From Candidatus Aegiribacteria sp. (GTDB lineage Bacteria; Fermentibacterota; Fermentibacteria; Fermentibacterales; JCC-6), in contig WTBT01000084.1 in NCBI GenBank assembly GCA_013138965.1, forward strand, positions 1-38,545: a DNA stretch of 38,545 bases, in the 5' to 3' direction. The notes under the pieces are model-generated. The model was not told the origin of the DNA. It made no database searches and saw nothing but the letters and a program-made list of their open reading frames with translations. Positions 8,055 to 17,141 of the stretch are shown here, in pieces (the stretch's first letter is position 1; each line of letters starts with the position of its first letter). Position numbers and translations under genes: made by a program.

Positions 8055-8255
8055 ATGGAAATAGTCTGCGAGCCTGACGGGGACTACGTTTTTTGACTGG
8101 ATGATGTCCTGCGAGAGGCTCAGGAATATTCCAGGTTAATAATCGACGCGGGGTGTGTGTTGCTAAGAGGGTGCCCAGGTCGAATATTCCAGAGCATGCG
8201 ACAATATTTCAGAGCAGTTAAGGAAGAAGTTAGAAGAACGGAGTGGCCCGGATGA
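8055..8255 (+). pseudogene. Fragment of an unidentified gene upstream of the GT2 gene
   Basis: In one frame bases 8055-8255 read MEIVCEPDGDYVF, a TGA stop (8094-8096), then LDDVLREAQEYSRLIIDAG and on to TEWPG and TGA (8253-8255). The composition is protein-like on both sides of the stop. The final TGA overlaps the ATG of the GT2 gene in the ATGA manner, as expected for a translationally coupled upstream partner. I infer the 3' remnant of an operon gene with a nonsense change and a missing 5' part. The family is not recognised. Confidence 0.35.
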
Positions 8256-8983
8256 TGGAACCCGACGGAAGGCTCGAATCCCTCAGCATGTTCTTCCCGT
8301 TCCACAACGAGGAGGACAACATTATCCCCGTTCTCGAGGAGGCACTGAAGGCTGGTTCAGCAGTGACCGATGAGCTAGAAGTCATTGCAGTCAACGATGG
8401 CAGTACCGATCGTACTTTCGAGAGGGCTGAGTCGGTGAGGATTCGCTTCCCGGAGACAGTGAGGGTGATTTCGTACGAGATCAACAGGGGGTACGGAGCG
8501 GCGGTCAGGTTCGGGCTGGAAGCCTCAACTCATGCTTGGATCTTCTTCAGCGACGGGGATAGGCAGTTCAGGCTTTCGGACATCTCCAGGCTCATTGAGC
8601 TCACCGGCTCTGGCAGTGAGAAGCTTCTGGCTCTCGGCTATCGCATTAACAGGGAGGACTCTTTCCACAGAAGAATGAACGCCGCGCTTTTCAATGTGGC
8701 CATGCGTCTGATTCTTGGTATCAGGGGTGTCCGGGATATCGACTGCGCTTTCAAGCTGATACCCAGGGAGGCTGTGAAAGCCATCCCACCGCTGACTTCG
8801 GAAGGGGCTATGATCTCAGCCGAACTTCTCGTCAGATGTTCCAGGGCAGGATTCGCACTTCGGGAGACAGGGGTGGCACACTACCCCAGGCTGTTCGGCG
8901 AGCAGTCGGGCGCCAGGTTCGGTGTCATCGCCAGGGCTTTCGTCGAGATGTTCACCTGCTTGAGGAGCATCCGCTCCGGATGA
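8252..8983 (+). CDS. Family 2 glycosyltransferase (DPM1/polyprenyl-phosphate type)
   Basis: This 243-residue GT-A enzyme is likely cytoplasmic. Motifs in order are FFPFHNEEDNI at the N-terminus, VNDGSTDRT (nucleotide binding), FFSDGDRQF (the DxD-like metal site), GYRINREDSFHRRMNA (loop near the active site), and RDIDCAFKLI. These match glycosyltransferases that move a hexose from a nucleotide sugar to a polyprenyl-phosphate or similar lipid. There are no C-terminal membrane helices, unlike GtrB. The ATG at 8252 is chosen because GGAG lies eight bases upstream and it overlaps the stop of the upstream fragment; GTG at 8243 is an alternative. Its own stop overlaps the ATG of the radical-SAM gene, so the two are coupled and probably act in one glycolipid or secondary-metabolite pathway. 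Confidence 0.8.
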   Translation: MMEPDGRLESLSMFFPFHNEEDNIIPVLEEALKAGSAVTDELEVIAVNDGSTDRTFERAESVRIRFPETVRVISYEINRGYGAAVRFGLEASTHAWIFFSDGDRQFRLSDISRLIELTGSGSEKLLALGYRINREDSFHRRMNAALFNVAMRLILGIRGVRDIDCAFKLIPREAVKAIPPLTSEGAMISAELLVRCSRAGFALRETGVAHYPRLFGEQSGARFGVIARAFVEMFTCLRSIRSG

Positions 8984-10410
8984 GGGTTTTACTGATCAAT
9001 CCGCCAACCGGCATCTACCTCCGGGAGGACAGGTGTCAGGCCCCGGTCAGGAGCATGATAGCCCAGGGTGTCAGACCTCCCATGGATCTCGCCTATATCG
9101 CCGCGACCTGCAGGGAGGCAACCGAAGCCGAATGCAGGATTAGGGATTTCCCTGTTGAAGGCGGCGCTTGGAATGCCCTTGAGGCTGAGCTGCAGGACTT
9201 CAGACCCGATATTCTCGTGATCAGCACCACAACCCCTACTTTTGAACGGGATATGGAGGCCGCTGAGAGGGCTCACCGGATCCTTGGCGACTCGGTAACT
9301 TGTATCGGAAAGGGTGCCCACTTCGCCCACCACGACGAGGAGGCTCTCCTGAAACACCCGGAGCTTGACCTGGCTGTCCGGGGTGAATCGGAGCTGGTTA
9401 TCGCGGAACTGGTTTCAGGGAAGGATCCAACCGGGGTTCCGGGCGTCTCCCGGTTGGAGAGTGATGGCAGGATCGTCCGCAATCCGGACAGACCGCCGCC
9501 GGAGAATCTGGATTCATTGCCGTTCCCGGCCAGGGATCTGCTTCGGAACGAACTCTATCCAGACCCCGAGACCGGCGCTCCACTTACACCGGTACTTACT
9601 TCAAGAGGTTGCCCGGGCAGGTGCATCTTCTGCCCCGTATTCCTCGTGAGCGGAAGGAAACTTCGTAAGCGTTCCGTCGGAAGCATCATAAGAGAGCTGG
9701 AGAGCTGCGTAAGAGATTACGGCATTCGCTCCTTCCTGTTCAGGTCGGACACATTCACAATGGACAGAAAGTGGGTGCTGGCGCTCTGCTCAGAGATTCA
9801 CAGGGCGGGTCTGGATATCAGATGGGGCGCCAATTCCAGAATAGACACCTTCGATAGTGAGATGGCGGCAGCAATGGCGTCCGCAGGATGCCATGTAGTC
9901 TCCTTCGGGGTCGAGTCCGGCGATCCGGAGATATTGACGAAGATAGGCAAGGATATTACCCTGGAGGGAGTTAACTCGGCGGTAAAACTCTGCAGGCGGA
10001 ACGGAATCATGTCACTTCTTTACTTTGTCGTTGGTTTTCCCTGGGATACGAGGGAGTCCATCAGGAGGACGGTGCGTTTCGCGAGATCGGTTCCTGCAGA
10101 TTTATACGAATTCCACGCCGCTTATCCCTTCCCGGGCACACCGATGTACGAGATGGCTCTCAGGGATGGCCTCTTCAGGGAGGAGGACCTTGCGAAAGGA
10201 GATTACTTCACGCCGATAATGAATACGTATTCACTCAGCAGTGCGGAGGTTGCAGAGGAGAGGAAGAGGGCCATTCTGTGTACTTACCTCTCACCTGCTT
10301 TCCTCCTCCGAACACTGGGCAGGATACGATCCGCCAGTCAGCTCTGGCATTATGCCTCTTTCGGGTTCATTAAGCTGGCAACCCTGCTGGGATGGGGCGG
10401 GACGAAATAA
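8980..10410 (+). CDS. B12-binding-type radical SAM enzyme
   Basis: The protein has 476 residues. The N-terminal 170 residues have a Rossmann-like B12-binding layout (VLLINPPTG, DILVISTTTPTFERD, KGAHFAHHDEEAL), but the DxHxxG motif that ligates cobalt is not evident, so cobalamin binding is uncertain. The radical-SAM core follows with TSRGCPGRCIFCP (C211, C215, C218, binding the 4Fe-4S cluster), then WGANSRIDTF, FGVESGDPEIL and VVGFPWDT. This matches the BchE/HpnP-like class that methylates or cyclises unactivated carbons. The C-terminus carries hydrophobic segments. The start at 8980 overlaps the GT2 stop (ATGA); a longer frame from 8836 would lie inside the GT2 gene and is rejected. The substrate is unknown and probably linked to the GT2 product. 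Confidence 0.8.
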   Translation: MRVLLINPPTGIYLREDRCQAPVRSMIAQGVRPPMDLAYIAATCREATEAECRIRDFPVEGGAWNALEAELQDFRPDILVISTTTPTFERDMEAAERAHRILGDSVTCIGKGAHFAHHDEEALLKHPELDLAVRGESELVIAELVSGKDPTGVPGVSRLESDGRIVRNPDRPPPENLDSLPFPARDLLRNELYPDPETGAPLTPVLTSRGCPGRCIFCPVFLVSGRKLRKRSVGSIIRELESCVRDYGIRSFLFRSDTFTMDRKWVLALCSEIHRAGLDIRWGANSRIDTFDSEMAAAMASAGCHVVSFGVESGDPEILTKIGKDITLEGVNSAVKLCRRNGIMSLLYFVVGFPWDTRESIRRTVRFARSVPADLYEFHAAYPFPGTPMYEMALRDGLFREEDLAKGDYFTPIMNTYSLSSAEVAEERKRAILCTYLSPAFLLRTLGRIRSASQLWHYASFGFIKLATLLGWGGTK

Positions 10411-10418
10411 ATTCGTAC

Positions 10419-10529
10419 AGCTGACATGGTAAGGATACCTGCAGTCAGCAGAAACCGGTCCTCCGCTATAAGTTTGAAAACGCTCTCAGAAATATCGTCA
10501 GGCTTGATCTCTTTGAAGAATAAACTCAT
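10419..10529 (-). pseudogene. N-terminal fragment resembling a flavin reductase-like protein
   Basis: On the minus strand an ATG at 10529 opens 37 protein-like residues, beginning MSLFFKEIKPDDISESVFKL and continuing IAEDRFLLTAG then ILTMSA. This resembles the opening of flavin reductase-like (FMN-binding split barrel) proteins, where FKLIG-DWMLITAG is followed by NTMTAS. After that the frame runs into the antisense of the radical-SAM gene with no family resemblance. The rest of the gene appears to have been lost where the GT2/radical-SAM block begins. Identification is from memory of the family and tentative. Confidence 0.35.
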
Positions 10530-10544
10530 TGAAGCTATGTCTTT

Positions 10545-11081
10545 TTAGATGGTTATCGATGTATTCGTAATTGTTTTGTAAGCCGACGTGAAATTGTCGG
10601 CTCCATCCGCGCTGCAGGCGAAGACGATATTGTAGCTCTGTCCTTCCGAAAGTGCGTTGTCGTATAGATCTCCTGAATCCAGGGGGATCGTGAAGTAGAT
10701 CGTTGTTGTTCCCGAACCCTCACTGCCGGACTTATCCGATACGTTCTGTTCACCACCCTGCAGATCGCTGTCGGAAACATGAGTGTTGCTGTCAATTCCA
10801 AAATCATCCCTGATACTGACAGAAGAGCCGCTGACGTACCCTATAATAATATTGGAATCATGCATCATATAGGACCCTGCGAACCCTACGGCAATCCATC
10901 CAGTTGAGGGGCCCTTAAGTTCAGCTTCCAGGTTACTGCCCTGAACTCTCCACTTCAGCACGAAACCTTCATGTGATTTGGCGCTCCACCCATTGGGATC
11001 GAACGGGTTATCCTCGCATGCCAGAGAAAGCAGCAGCAGGGAAAGGAGTATTGTGAAGATCATACAGTATTTTTTCATCAT
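10545..11081 (-). CDS. DOMON-domain lipoprotein
   Basis: This 178-residue exported protein has a basic N-terminus (MMKKYC), a hydrophobic stretch and the lipobox LSLAC at about residue 20, so it should be lipid-anchored. The mature part is one DOMON-like beta sandwich: FVLKWRVQGSNLEAELKG, then the characteristic TGWIAVGFAG with a Met (SYMMHDSNIIIGYV), and a late strand YNIVFACS. DOMON domains bind heme or sugars outside the cytoplasm; the Met could be a heme ligand, as in related cytochrome domains, but that is inference. The start at 11081 is chosen because AGGAGG lies six bases upstream; an upstream ATG (11111) lacks one. The gene is transcribed divergently from hisS. Confidence 0.75.
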   Translation of the reverse strand: MMKKYCMIFTILLSLLLLSLACEDNPFDPNGWSAKSHEGFVLKWRVQGSNLEAELKGPSTGWIAVGFAGSYMMHDSNIIIGYVSGSSVSIRDDFGIDSNTHVSDSDLQGGEQNVSDKSGSEGSGTTTIYFTIPLDSGDLYDNALSEGQSYNIVFACSADGADNFTSAYKTITNTSITI

Positions 11082-11226
11082 AGATATCCTCCTGGCATAA
11101 TTGTTGTGCATTCCGTAAACAAATATGGCAGGTTCCCGTTCCGCGGTAAACAGGTGCCACTTGAATTTTCCCTCCCATTTCCACAGAATAGTTGTGTTAT
11201 AAGCAAAATTTCATCAGAGGAGTTTT

Positions 11227-12546
11227 ATGACACTCAGTAGAAAACCTCTCAAGGGTATGAGGGAGCTTACGCCCGGTGAGAAGAGGATTGAGGATTACGT
11301 TATCAAACGATTGCGAGAAGCGGGGGTTGCGTACGGCTTCGAGGAATACGAGACACCTGTTCTTGAGCCTCTCGAGCTTTTCCTGGCTAAATCCGGTAGC
11401 GAACTGGCTGTTAAGCAGAGTTATAATTTCACCGACAAGGGCGGAAGGAAGCTAATAATGAGGCCGGAGCTCACACCTTCCCTGGCAAGGATGGTGGCCG
11501 CTTCAGGGGAGTTGATATACCCGGTTAAGTGGATGTCATTTCCGGTCTGCTACAGGTACGAGAGACCTCAGCGAGGAAGGGTTCGGGAATTCGTGCAGTT
11601 CAACCTGGATATACTGGGGGTTTCCGGTCTTGAAGCCGAGCTTGAAGTGTTTCTTGTACTGAGAAGAATCATGAGCAGCCTGGGCGCCAGCCGAGGGCAG
11701 TACGTTATCCGCTATTCCAGCAGGAAACTTGCTTCAGGCATCCTGGAGAGCTGCGGTATAACTGAAGAGGAGATGGCTCAGGCTTATGCAGTGATTGACA
11801 AGAAGGACAAGATAAAGCCTGATGAATGGGAGGAACTGGTCAGGAAAACAATTAAGGACGAACGGAACGCGGATACTATAATAAAGTTTGCGTCGTGCAG
11901 CGATCCGGATGTTCCATGGCTTTCGGAAGCAGCTGGCGGCAGCGAAGCTTTCGATGAGATAGTAAGATTCAGCGGAATGCTGAAGGATGCCGGTATTTTG
12001 GAAGCGCAGTTCGATGCGAGTGTTGTGCGGGGCCTAGATTACTACACTGGAATAGTCTTCGAGGTTATGGACACCGGAGGTAAAAACCGGAGAGCGATCT
12101 GCGGGGGAGGCAGGTACGATAACCTGGTAGGTATGTTTGGCGGCCAGAAGGTAACTGGAGTCGGGTTCGGGCTTGGACTGCTGACCCTTGATCTGTTCCT
12201 GGAAACCTATGATCTTATGCCTGAGGGCATTTCCGGCAAACATCCTGCTGATATCTTTCTCGCTGTATACTCCGATGGAGAGAGAGCATTCGCGGTGAAC
12301 TTCGCGGAAAAGCTGCGGGACGTCGGCATCTCGGTTGAAATTGATATCACCGGTAAGAACCTTTCAAAACAGCTCAAGATTGCTGACAGAAAATCAATCG
12401 GATACATTGTGGTTATCGGTCCTGAAGAAGTCGTTTCAGGACGAATCACACTCAGGAACATGACATCGGGCATTGAAACTGAATGTGAAGTCTCAGAGGT
12501 ATCGGGAATCCTGATTGACAGGAACCTGTGCGGGGAGGCGAATTGA
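11227..12546 (+). CDS. hisS: Histidyl-tRNA synthetase
   Basis: This 439-residue class II synthetase attaches histidine to tRNA-His in the cytoplasm. Signatures are LKGMRELTPGEKR at the N-terminus, motif 2 CYRYERPQRGRVREFVQFN, the histidine-binding signatures LDYYTGIVFE and GGGRYDNLVGMFGG, and a C-terminal anticodon-binding domain (from about 335) ending VVSGRITLRNM. Length is normal. The ATG at 11227 follows AGAGGAG by five bases. The stop overlaps the TTG start of the phosphatase gene downstream (TTGA), so the two genes are coupled, which is an unusual pairing of translation with stress signalling. Confidence 0.95.
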   Translation: MTLSRKPLKGMRELTPGEKRIEDYVIKRLREAGVAYGFEEYETPVLEPLELFLAKSGSELAVKQSYNFTDKGGRKLIMRPELTPSLARMVAASGELIYPVKWMSFPVCYRYERPQRGRVREFVQFNLDILGVSGLEAELEVFLVLRRIMSSLGASRGQYVIRYSSRKLASGILESCGITEEEMAQAYAVIDKKDKIKPDEWEELVRKTIKDERNADTIIKFASCSDPDVPWLSEAAGGSEAFDEIVRFSGMLKDAGILEAQFDASVVRGLDYYTGIVFEVMDTGGKNRRAICGGGRYDNLVGMFGGQKVTGVGFGLGLLTLDLFLETYDLMPEGISGKHPADIFLAVYSDGERAFAVNFAEKLRDVGISVEIDITGKNLSKQLKIADRKSIGYIVVIGPEEVVSGRITLRNMTSGIETECEVSEVSGILIDRNLCGEAN

Positions 12547-14891
12547 GCGGATTAAGAAGCTGGATTTCCGGCAGGATATTCTTCGTTATTCTTACGATAC
12601 TCCTGTTTGTCCCGCTGTTTTTCCTGCGTACTTCTCCGGGAAGTCTGAATTTGCCGGAAATATCCGCCTGCCTGGGGGCAGTGTTCCTGTATCTGATTCT
12701 TACCAGACTGATTTCCAGGCTTCATCTTACAAGCGTACTGGTATCGCTGGTTATTTTTTCACTGACAGCCTTCGGGCTTGCGGTTTTTCTGCAGCCTTCA
12801 ATCAGCCAGGAACAAACCGTACCGGAAGAGATCGTTCGAACCGACAGTTATTTAACAAAGAAATCACTGTTGCTTCATAATGATGCTTCGGAAGCTTCAG
12901 GCTGGACTGACATTCAGAAGGAAATTGACGGTCTTGCCGCCTCAGGTGGCGATGCCATCAGGAATTTTGATCTTTTCGAAGGTTCCGGAACCGTGGGAAT
13001 GACCCTCGGAGCATTGGGAGAGGTAACTTCAGCGACCGCTGAGATATTCATCAGAACTGTTTATGCAGGTTCGAATGTTGCCCAGGAGGACTCTATCGTC
13101 CTGTCTGAGGGAACGCTGAGGGAGTCGGAGCATCCGCTGAAGATATTTGCGCTTATCGCTGCAGTTATCTTTTCGATCGCGATAATCGCGTCATTGAAAT
13201 ACCTTGTTCTGGTCGAGCGAAGAAAAGGAACACTGCTATGGTTCCAGTTGCTTGTGATTACCCTTGTCCTCAGGATCCTGTACGTTTCTCTGGGTCTGGA
13301 AGATCTTTTTCGATGGGCCATATCAGGAATCAGCAGTTCTGACATTATCCTGTCGATAAGCCCATTCTACGTTCTGCTTTTCATCTTAGCGTTCATTAAC
13401 TCGTTCAGAACCGACTGGGTACACTACCTTAACAGATGGAGGAAGTACGTTGCTCTTGCCGGAGCGCTGGGAGTTATCATACTCTCCCAGTCCGTTCTCA
13501 GATTTTACTTCAGGGGCGGCCTGACAATATCATCCCTTGCGCTGGGAACCCTGATAGGATGTGTGTTCACCATCCTGCTGATATTCAGTTCAGTGACCTT
13601 CCTTAAGATCCTCTTCCTTCTGCCTTCCGCAAGACTTGTGGACAGGAAGCTCAACCAGCTGAGAATAATGGATGGACTCGGGCAGTCTATCTACTCAACC
13701 TTTGACGAAGATAAGATCGTACACGCATCCGTAACTCTCGGCAGAAGATTTTCGGGAGCCGACAGATGTTGGGCCGTAAAACTGGATATGAAGGGTTTCA
13801 ACTCCTGGGAAGCCACTGGTAGGGACTCTTCTCAAGCCGCATTTCCACCAGAATGGCACAGGGAGGTTCTGAAGCGACTGGAAAAAACCGGCGAAACGAT
13901 TCTTTACAACAGGTACCCGAACAGCCCTCTGGCAGGATTCGCGGGAAAGAGTTCTCCCATGCCGGGCTCTTTAATCGCTTCAATGCTCAAGATCAGGAAA
14001 AAGACATTCGGCATACTCTACGCTTCCACGAACCGTCAGTTCGGATTCATGAACGAATCAAAGGGCCTTGTAGAAACCTTCGCAAGACAGGTAGCTGCGG
14101 CTATAGATAATGCGAGACTAATGGAAAGGGAGCTGGAAAGAGAAAGGTACCGTGAAGATCTGGCAATAGCCAGATCAATCCAGGAAAGTCTGCTGCCCGG
14201 AGAGCTTCCCGAGATCGAGAATATTGATATTGCGGGGATTTCAGTGTCCAGCATGCAGGTGGGGGGGGACTATTACGATGTATTTCCAATTCCCGGCGGG
14301 TTATACGGTATAGTAATCGCTGACGTTGCCGGGAAAGGTACTGCGGCCGCTCTGCTGATGGCTGCGCTTCAATCCGCCCTTCATGCCATTGCTCCGGGAA
14401 TGAGTGATAAGGCCGGTGATACCGTGCAGAGGCTCAACAGTCTAATGAGCAGGAGAATGCCGGATGATAAATTCATAACTTTCTTCTATGGCGTTCTGAA
14501 TCCTGTTGAGAGAACTCTCAGCTACTGCTGTGCCGGCCATGATCCGCCTATTCTTTCAGGAAACGATGGTATAGTAAGCAATTTATCCGAAGGCGGTCTT
14601 GTTCTCGGTGTAAAAAGTGATGCAGTATACAGGACGACAACCATGAAACTGAACCCTGATGACAGGCTGCTATTGTATACTGACGGCATTACCGAGAGCA
14701 TGAATAAGGAGACTGGAGAGGAATTCGGCTCGGACAGGCTTTCGGACTTTCTTACCGGACAGGACAGCCTTCAGTCGCAGTACATCCTTGAGAATCTTCT
14801 GGACAGGCTGGAATCTTTCCGGGGGGAAGTCGCTGCATTGGATGATATGACTCTCCTTATGATAACATGTACTGGTTATGCCGCTGATTGA
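12543..14891 (+). CDS. Membrane-anchored PP2C (SpoIIE/RsbU-type) phosphatase with GAF domain
   Basis: About 782 residues. The N-terminal 370 residues hold two early hydrophobic segments, an extracytoplasmic stretch, then a cluster of about seven membrane segments. A cytoplasmic GAF-like domain follows (about 375-525), then a linker helix ending YREDLAIARSIQESLLPG, the classic entry to SpoIIE phosphatases. The PP2C domain shows GGDYYDVF, VIADVAGKGTAAALLMA, YCCAGHDPP and LLLYTDGITE, which supply the metal-binding aspartates. Such proteins dephosphorylate anti-sigma-factor antagonists in partner-switching pathways. No antagonist or anti-sigma gene is adjacent, so its partner is elsewhere. The TTG at 12543 is chosen because GGAGG lies five bases upstream and it overlaps the hisS stop. 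Confidence 0.88.
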   Translation: MSGLRSWISGRIFFVILTILLFVPLFFLRTSPGSLNLPEISACLGAVFLYLILTRLISRLHLTSVLVSLVIFSLTAFGLAVFLQPSISQEQTVPEEIVRTDSYLTKKSLLLHNDASEASGWTDIQKEIDGLAASGGDAIRNFDLFEGSGTVGMTLGALGEVTSATAEIFIRTVYAGSNVAQEDSIVLSEGTLRESEHPLKIFALIAAVIFSIAIIASLKYLVLVERRKGTLLWFQLLVITLVLRILYVSLGLEDLFRWAISGISSSDIILSISPFYVLLFILAFINSFRTDWVHYLNRWRKYVALAGALGVIILSQSVLRFYFRGGLTISSLALGTLIGCVFTILLIFSSVTFLKILFLLPSARLVDRKLNQLRIMDGLGQSIYSTFDEDKIVHASVTLGRRFSGADRCWAVKLDMKGFNSWEATGRDSSQAAFPPEWHREVLKRLEKTGETILYNRYPNSPLAGFAGKSSPMPGSLIASMLKIRKKTFGILYASTNRQFGFMNESKGLVETFARQVAAAIDNARLMERELERERYREDLAIARSIQESLLPGELPEIENIDIAGISVSSMQVGGDYYDVFPIPGGLYGIVIADVAGKGTAAALLMAALQSALHAIAPGMSDKAGDTVQRLNSLMSRRMPDDKFITFFYGVLNPVERTLSYCCAGHDPPILSGNDGIVSNLSEGGLVLGVKSDAVYRTTTMKLNPDDRLLLYTDGITESMNKETGEEFGSDRLSDFLTGQDSLQSQYILENLLDRLESFRGEVAALDDMTLLMITCTGYAAD

Positions 14892-14984
14892 ACCGTCACA
14901 GAAAAGCTGCGCTTCAGAGAGGACCAAGGTACTGACCACAATTACAGGTTCACCATACTCTGGGTATTCTTCCCCGCCCTGCTT

Positions 14985-15033
14985 CAGACGGAGATCATTA
15001 GAGAAGGGAGGGACAATGCTCTTCTCCCGTCTG
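14985..15033. terminator. Inverted repeat after the phosphatase gene
   Basis: CAGACGG (14985-14991) pairs with CCGTCTG (15027-15033), and inside it GAGAAG (15001-15006) pairs with CTTCTC (15021-15026); nine unpaired bases interrupt the left arm. It sits in the 270-base gap between the phosphatase and ackA. There is no T-run, so intrinsic termination is possible but not proven. Confidence 0.3.
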
Positions 15034-15161
15034 CGTGATGCGGCGGATAGCCCTTGATTCGGAACCTGATTCTGAGTATTTTACCACCTGCTTTTCTATT
15101 ATTTACATTGTAACCATTTCCTTGGAAAACCTGTCCGAATTCCATCTGCGTGGAGGCCTGC

Positions 15162-16358
15162 ATGAAGATACTAGTCATTAACAGTGGAAGCTCTTCCATC
15201 AAGTTCAAACTTATCGATATGGAGAATGAAACACTGCTTGCAGAAGGGTTGATCGAGAGAATCAGCCTTCCTGAAGGACGGATAAAGTTTAAATCCGGCG
15301 AAAAAACGATAATTATTGAGGAGCCTGTTCCCGATCACAGGAAAGGTATTAATTTCATTCTGAATGCCCTTACCAATCCTGAATATGGTCCTATTGAAAG
15401 CTACAGTGAAATCGGGGCTGTTGGTCACAGGGTCGTTCACGGAGGAGAAAAATTCACTTCCTCGGTGATCATAGACGAAGAGGTTATTCAGGGGATCGAG
15501 GATTGCAGCTTCATGGCGCCACTTCATAATCCTCCGAACCTGCAGGGGATATCCGCAACAATGGAAACGCTGCCGGGTATTCCGAATGTGGCTGTTTTCG
15601 ATACCGCGTTCCATCAGACAATGCCTCCGGTGTCCTACATCTATCCGGTTCCCTACAGCGTATTTGAAGAGAAACGTATAAGAAGATTCGGGTTCCACGG
15701 CCCCAGCCACCAGTACGTTTCCGGGCAGGCGGCAATAATGATGGATAAACCGATAGAGGAGCTGTGCATTATTACATGTCATCTGGGGAACGGAAGCAGC
15801 CTGACCGCTGTTAAACATGGTAAAAGCATGGATACAAGCCTGGGCTACGGTACAGCCTGCGGTGTAATGATGGGAACCCGCAGCGGTGACGTTGATTCAG
15901 CCGTCCTTATTGATCTTGTCGAAAACTATGGTTACTCGATTTTCGATGTGAAGGAAATGGTCTACAAGAAAAGCGGAATAGTTGGTATTTCAGAAATATC
16001 CAGTGATCAGCGGGATATTGAGGATGCCGCTGAGGAAGGTAACGAGAGAGCGCAGCTTGCCCTTGACATGTTCGCTTCCAGTGTACGGAAGTACATAGGA
16101 GCCTACGCGGTCACCATGGGAGCCCTTGATGCCATTGTCTTCACCGCAGGCGTCGGTGAAAACGGTCCCCAGATGCGGGAGCGAATCTGCAGGGGCCTCG
16201 AAGTTCTAGGTGTATCTATCGATATTGAAGCTAACGACTTCAAGGGTTTGCAGCGGAATGTATCAGCTCCGGACAGCAGGGTTGAAGTACTGGTAATTCC
16301 CACGAACGAAGAACTAATGATAGCAAGGGAAACCAACAGATTATCCGAAGGGAAATAG
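15162..16358 (+). CDS. ackA: Acetate kinase
   Basis: This 398-residue cytoplasmic enzyme interconverts acetyl phosphate plus ADP with acetate plus ATP. The family signatures are all present: VINSGSSSIKFKL at the N-terminus, GHRVVHGG, HNPPNL, FDTAFHQTMP (catalytic Asp), RRFGFHGPSHQYVS, CHLGNGSSL, and GVMMGTRSGDVD with the catalytic Arg. A near-C-terminal FTAGVGEN completes the fold. The ATG at 15162 has GGAGG six bases upstream; the GTG at 15150 lies before that site and is rejected. No phosphotransacetylase is adjacent. The gene suggests ATP generation by acetate formation, that is, fermentation. The next gene starts three bases after its stop. Confidence 0.95.
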   Translation: MKILVINSGSSSIKFKLIDMENETLLAEGLIERISLPEGRIKFKSGEKTIIIEEPVPDHRKGINFILNALTNPEYGPIESYSEIGAVGHRVVHGGEKFTSSVIIDEEVIQGIEDCSFMAPLHNPPNLQGISATMETLPGIPNVAVFDTAFHQTMPPVSYIYPVPYSVFEEKRIRRFGFHGPSHQYVSGQAAIMMDKPIEELCIITCHLGNGSSLTAVKHGKSMDTSLGYGTACGVMMGTRSGDVDSAVLIDLVENYGYSIFDVKEMVYKKSGIVGISEISSDQRDIEDAAEEGNERAQLALDMFASSVRKYIGAYAVTMGALDAIVFTAGVGENGPQMRERICRGLEVLGVSIDIEANDFKGLQRNVSAPDSRVEVLVIPTNEELMIARETNRLSEGK

Positions 16359-16361
16359 TGT

Positions 16362-17141
16362 ATGTCATACAAAAAACTGACATTGTTTTTGACAGTTCTG
16401 ATCGTAAGTGTCTCCGCCTGTGGCGGTGAAGCCGAAACCAGAGACTCAGATCCGGTTTCCGATGAAACTGACCTGACAGTGGAAGATACAGAAGTTATCG
16501 AAAGCCCTGACATGGTTTTTGCCAGCCACATTCTCATTCCGTACCAGGGCTGCCAGCAGGCTCCCGCGGATGCCCCGTCCATTGAAGAGGCGAGGATACT
16601 TCTTGCATCGCTCGCTGACAGTATCTCAAGCGGCCAGGTTACGTTCGGGGAAGCCGCTGCCGGACATTCCTCCTGTCCTTCATCGGCACAGGGAGGTTCT
16701 CTTGGCGGTTTTGTCAGAGGCCAGATGGTTCCCGAATTTGATGAAGTTGCCTTTAACCTTGAGCCCGGAGAGGTTTCCGACATTTTTCAAACCTCATATG
16801 GCTTTCACGTTGTCCTGAGACAGCTTACAATTCAGGCCAGCCACATTCTCCTCGCCTATCAGGGGGCTGAAAGAAGTGCGGCAACAAGGACGAAGGAAGA
16901 AGCGCTTGAACTTATGCAGAGCATTCAGAACAGTATTTGGGACTGTTCTCTTACTTTCGTCGACGCAGCTGCGGAGCATTCCGATTGTCCTTCTTCCAGT
17001 GATGGTGGAGACCTCGGCCCCTTCCCGCGAAATGTAATGGCTCCCGCTTTCGAGGAAGCGGCATTTGCTCTTCAGCCGGGGGAGATCTCGGATATTGTTG
17101 AAACCCCCTTCGGTTATCACCTCATAATGAGAACGGAATAG
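16362..17141 (+). CDS. Lipoprotein with two parvulin-type prolyl isomerase domains
   Basis: The protein has 259 residues. A short signal peptide ends in the lipobox VSVSAC, followed by an acidic linker of about 40 residues. Two parvulin domains follow in tandem. The first (about 50-155) has FASHILI, GGSLGGFVRGQMVPEFDEVAF and TSYGFHVVL. The second (about 160-258) has QASHILL, GGDLGPFPRNVMAPAFEEAAF and TPFGYHLIM. Such proteins speed proline isomerisation of exported proteins, like PrsA or SurA. The usual chaperone helices are missing, so it is a minimal double rotamase. Cysteine pairs (for example SSCPSS and SDCPSS) recur at the same place in both domains, a sign of internal duplication. It is cotranscribed with ackA. 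A single-domain relative lies at 29238-29762. Confidence 0.88.
   Translation: MSYKKLTLFLTVLIVSVSACGGEAETRDSDPVSDETDLTVEDTEVIESPDMVFASHILIPYQGCQQAPADAPSIEEARILLASLADSISSGQVTFGEAAAGHSSCPSSAQGGSLGGFVRGQMVPEFDEVAFNLEPGEVSDIFQTSYGFHVVLRQLTIQASHILLAYQGAERSAATRTKEEALELMQSIQNSIWDCSLTFVDAAAEHSDCPSSSDGGDLGPFPRNVMAPAFEEAAFALQPGEISDIVETPFGYHLIMRTE

Noticed and set aside
7921-8250. Three near-repeats around AATATTCCAG/AATATTTCAG upstream of GT2
   Set aside because: They are short, irregular and fall within a protein-like frame; probably chance.
8836-8979. Upstream start for the radical-SAM gene
   Set aside because: It would overlap the GT2 gene by 148 bases with nonsensical residues; the ATG at 8980 overlaps the stop in the usual ATGA way and begins the family-typical MRVLLINPP.
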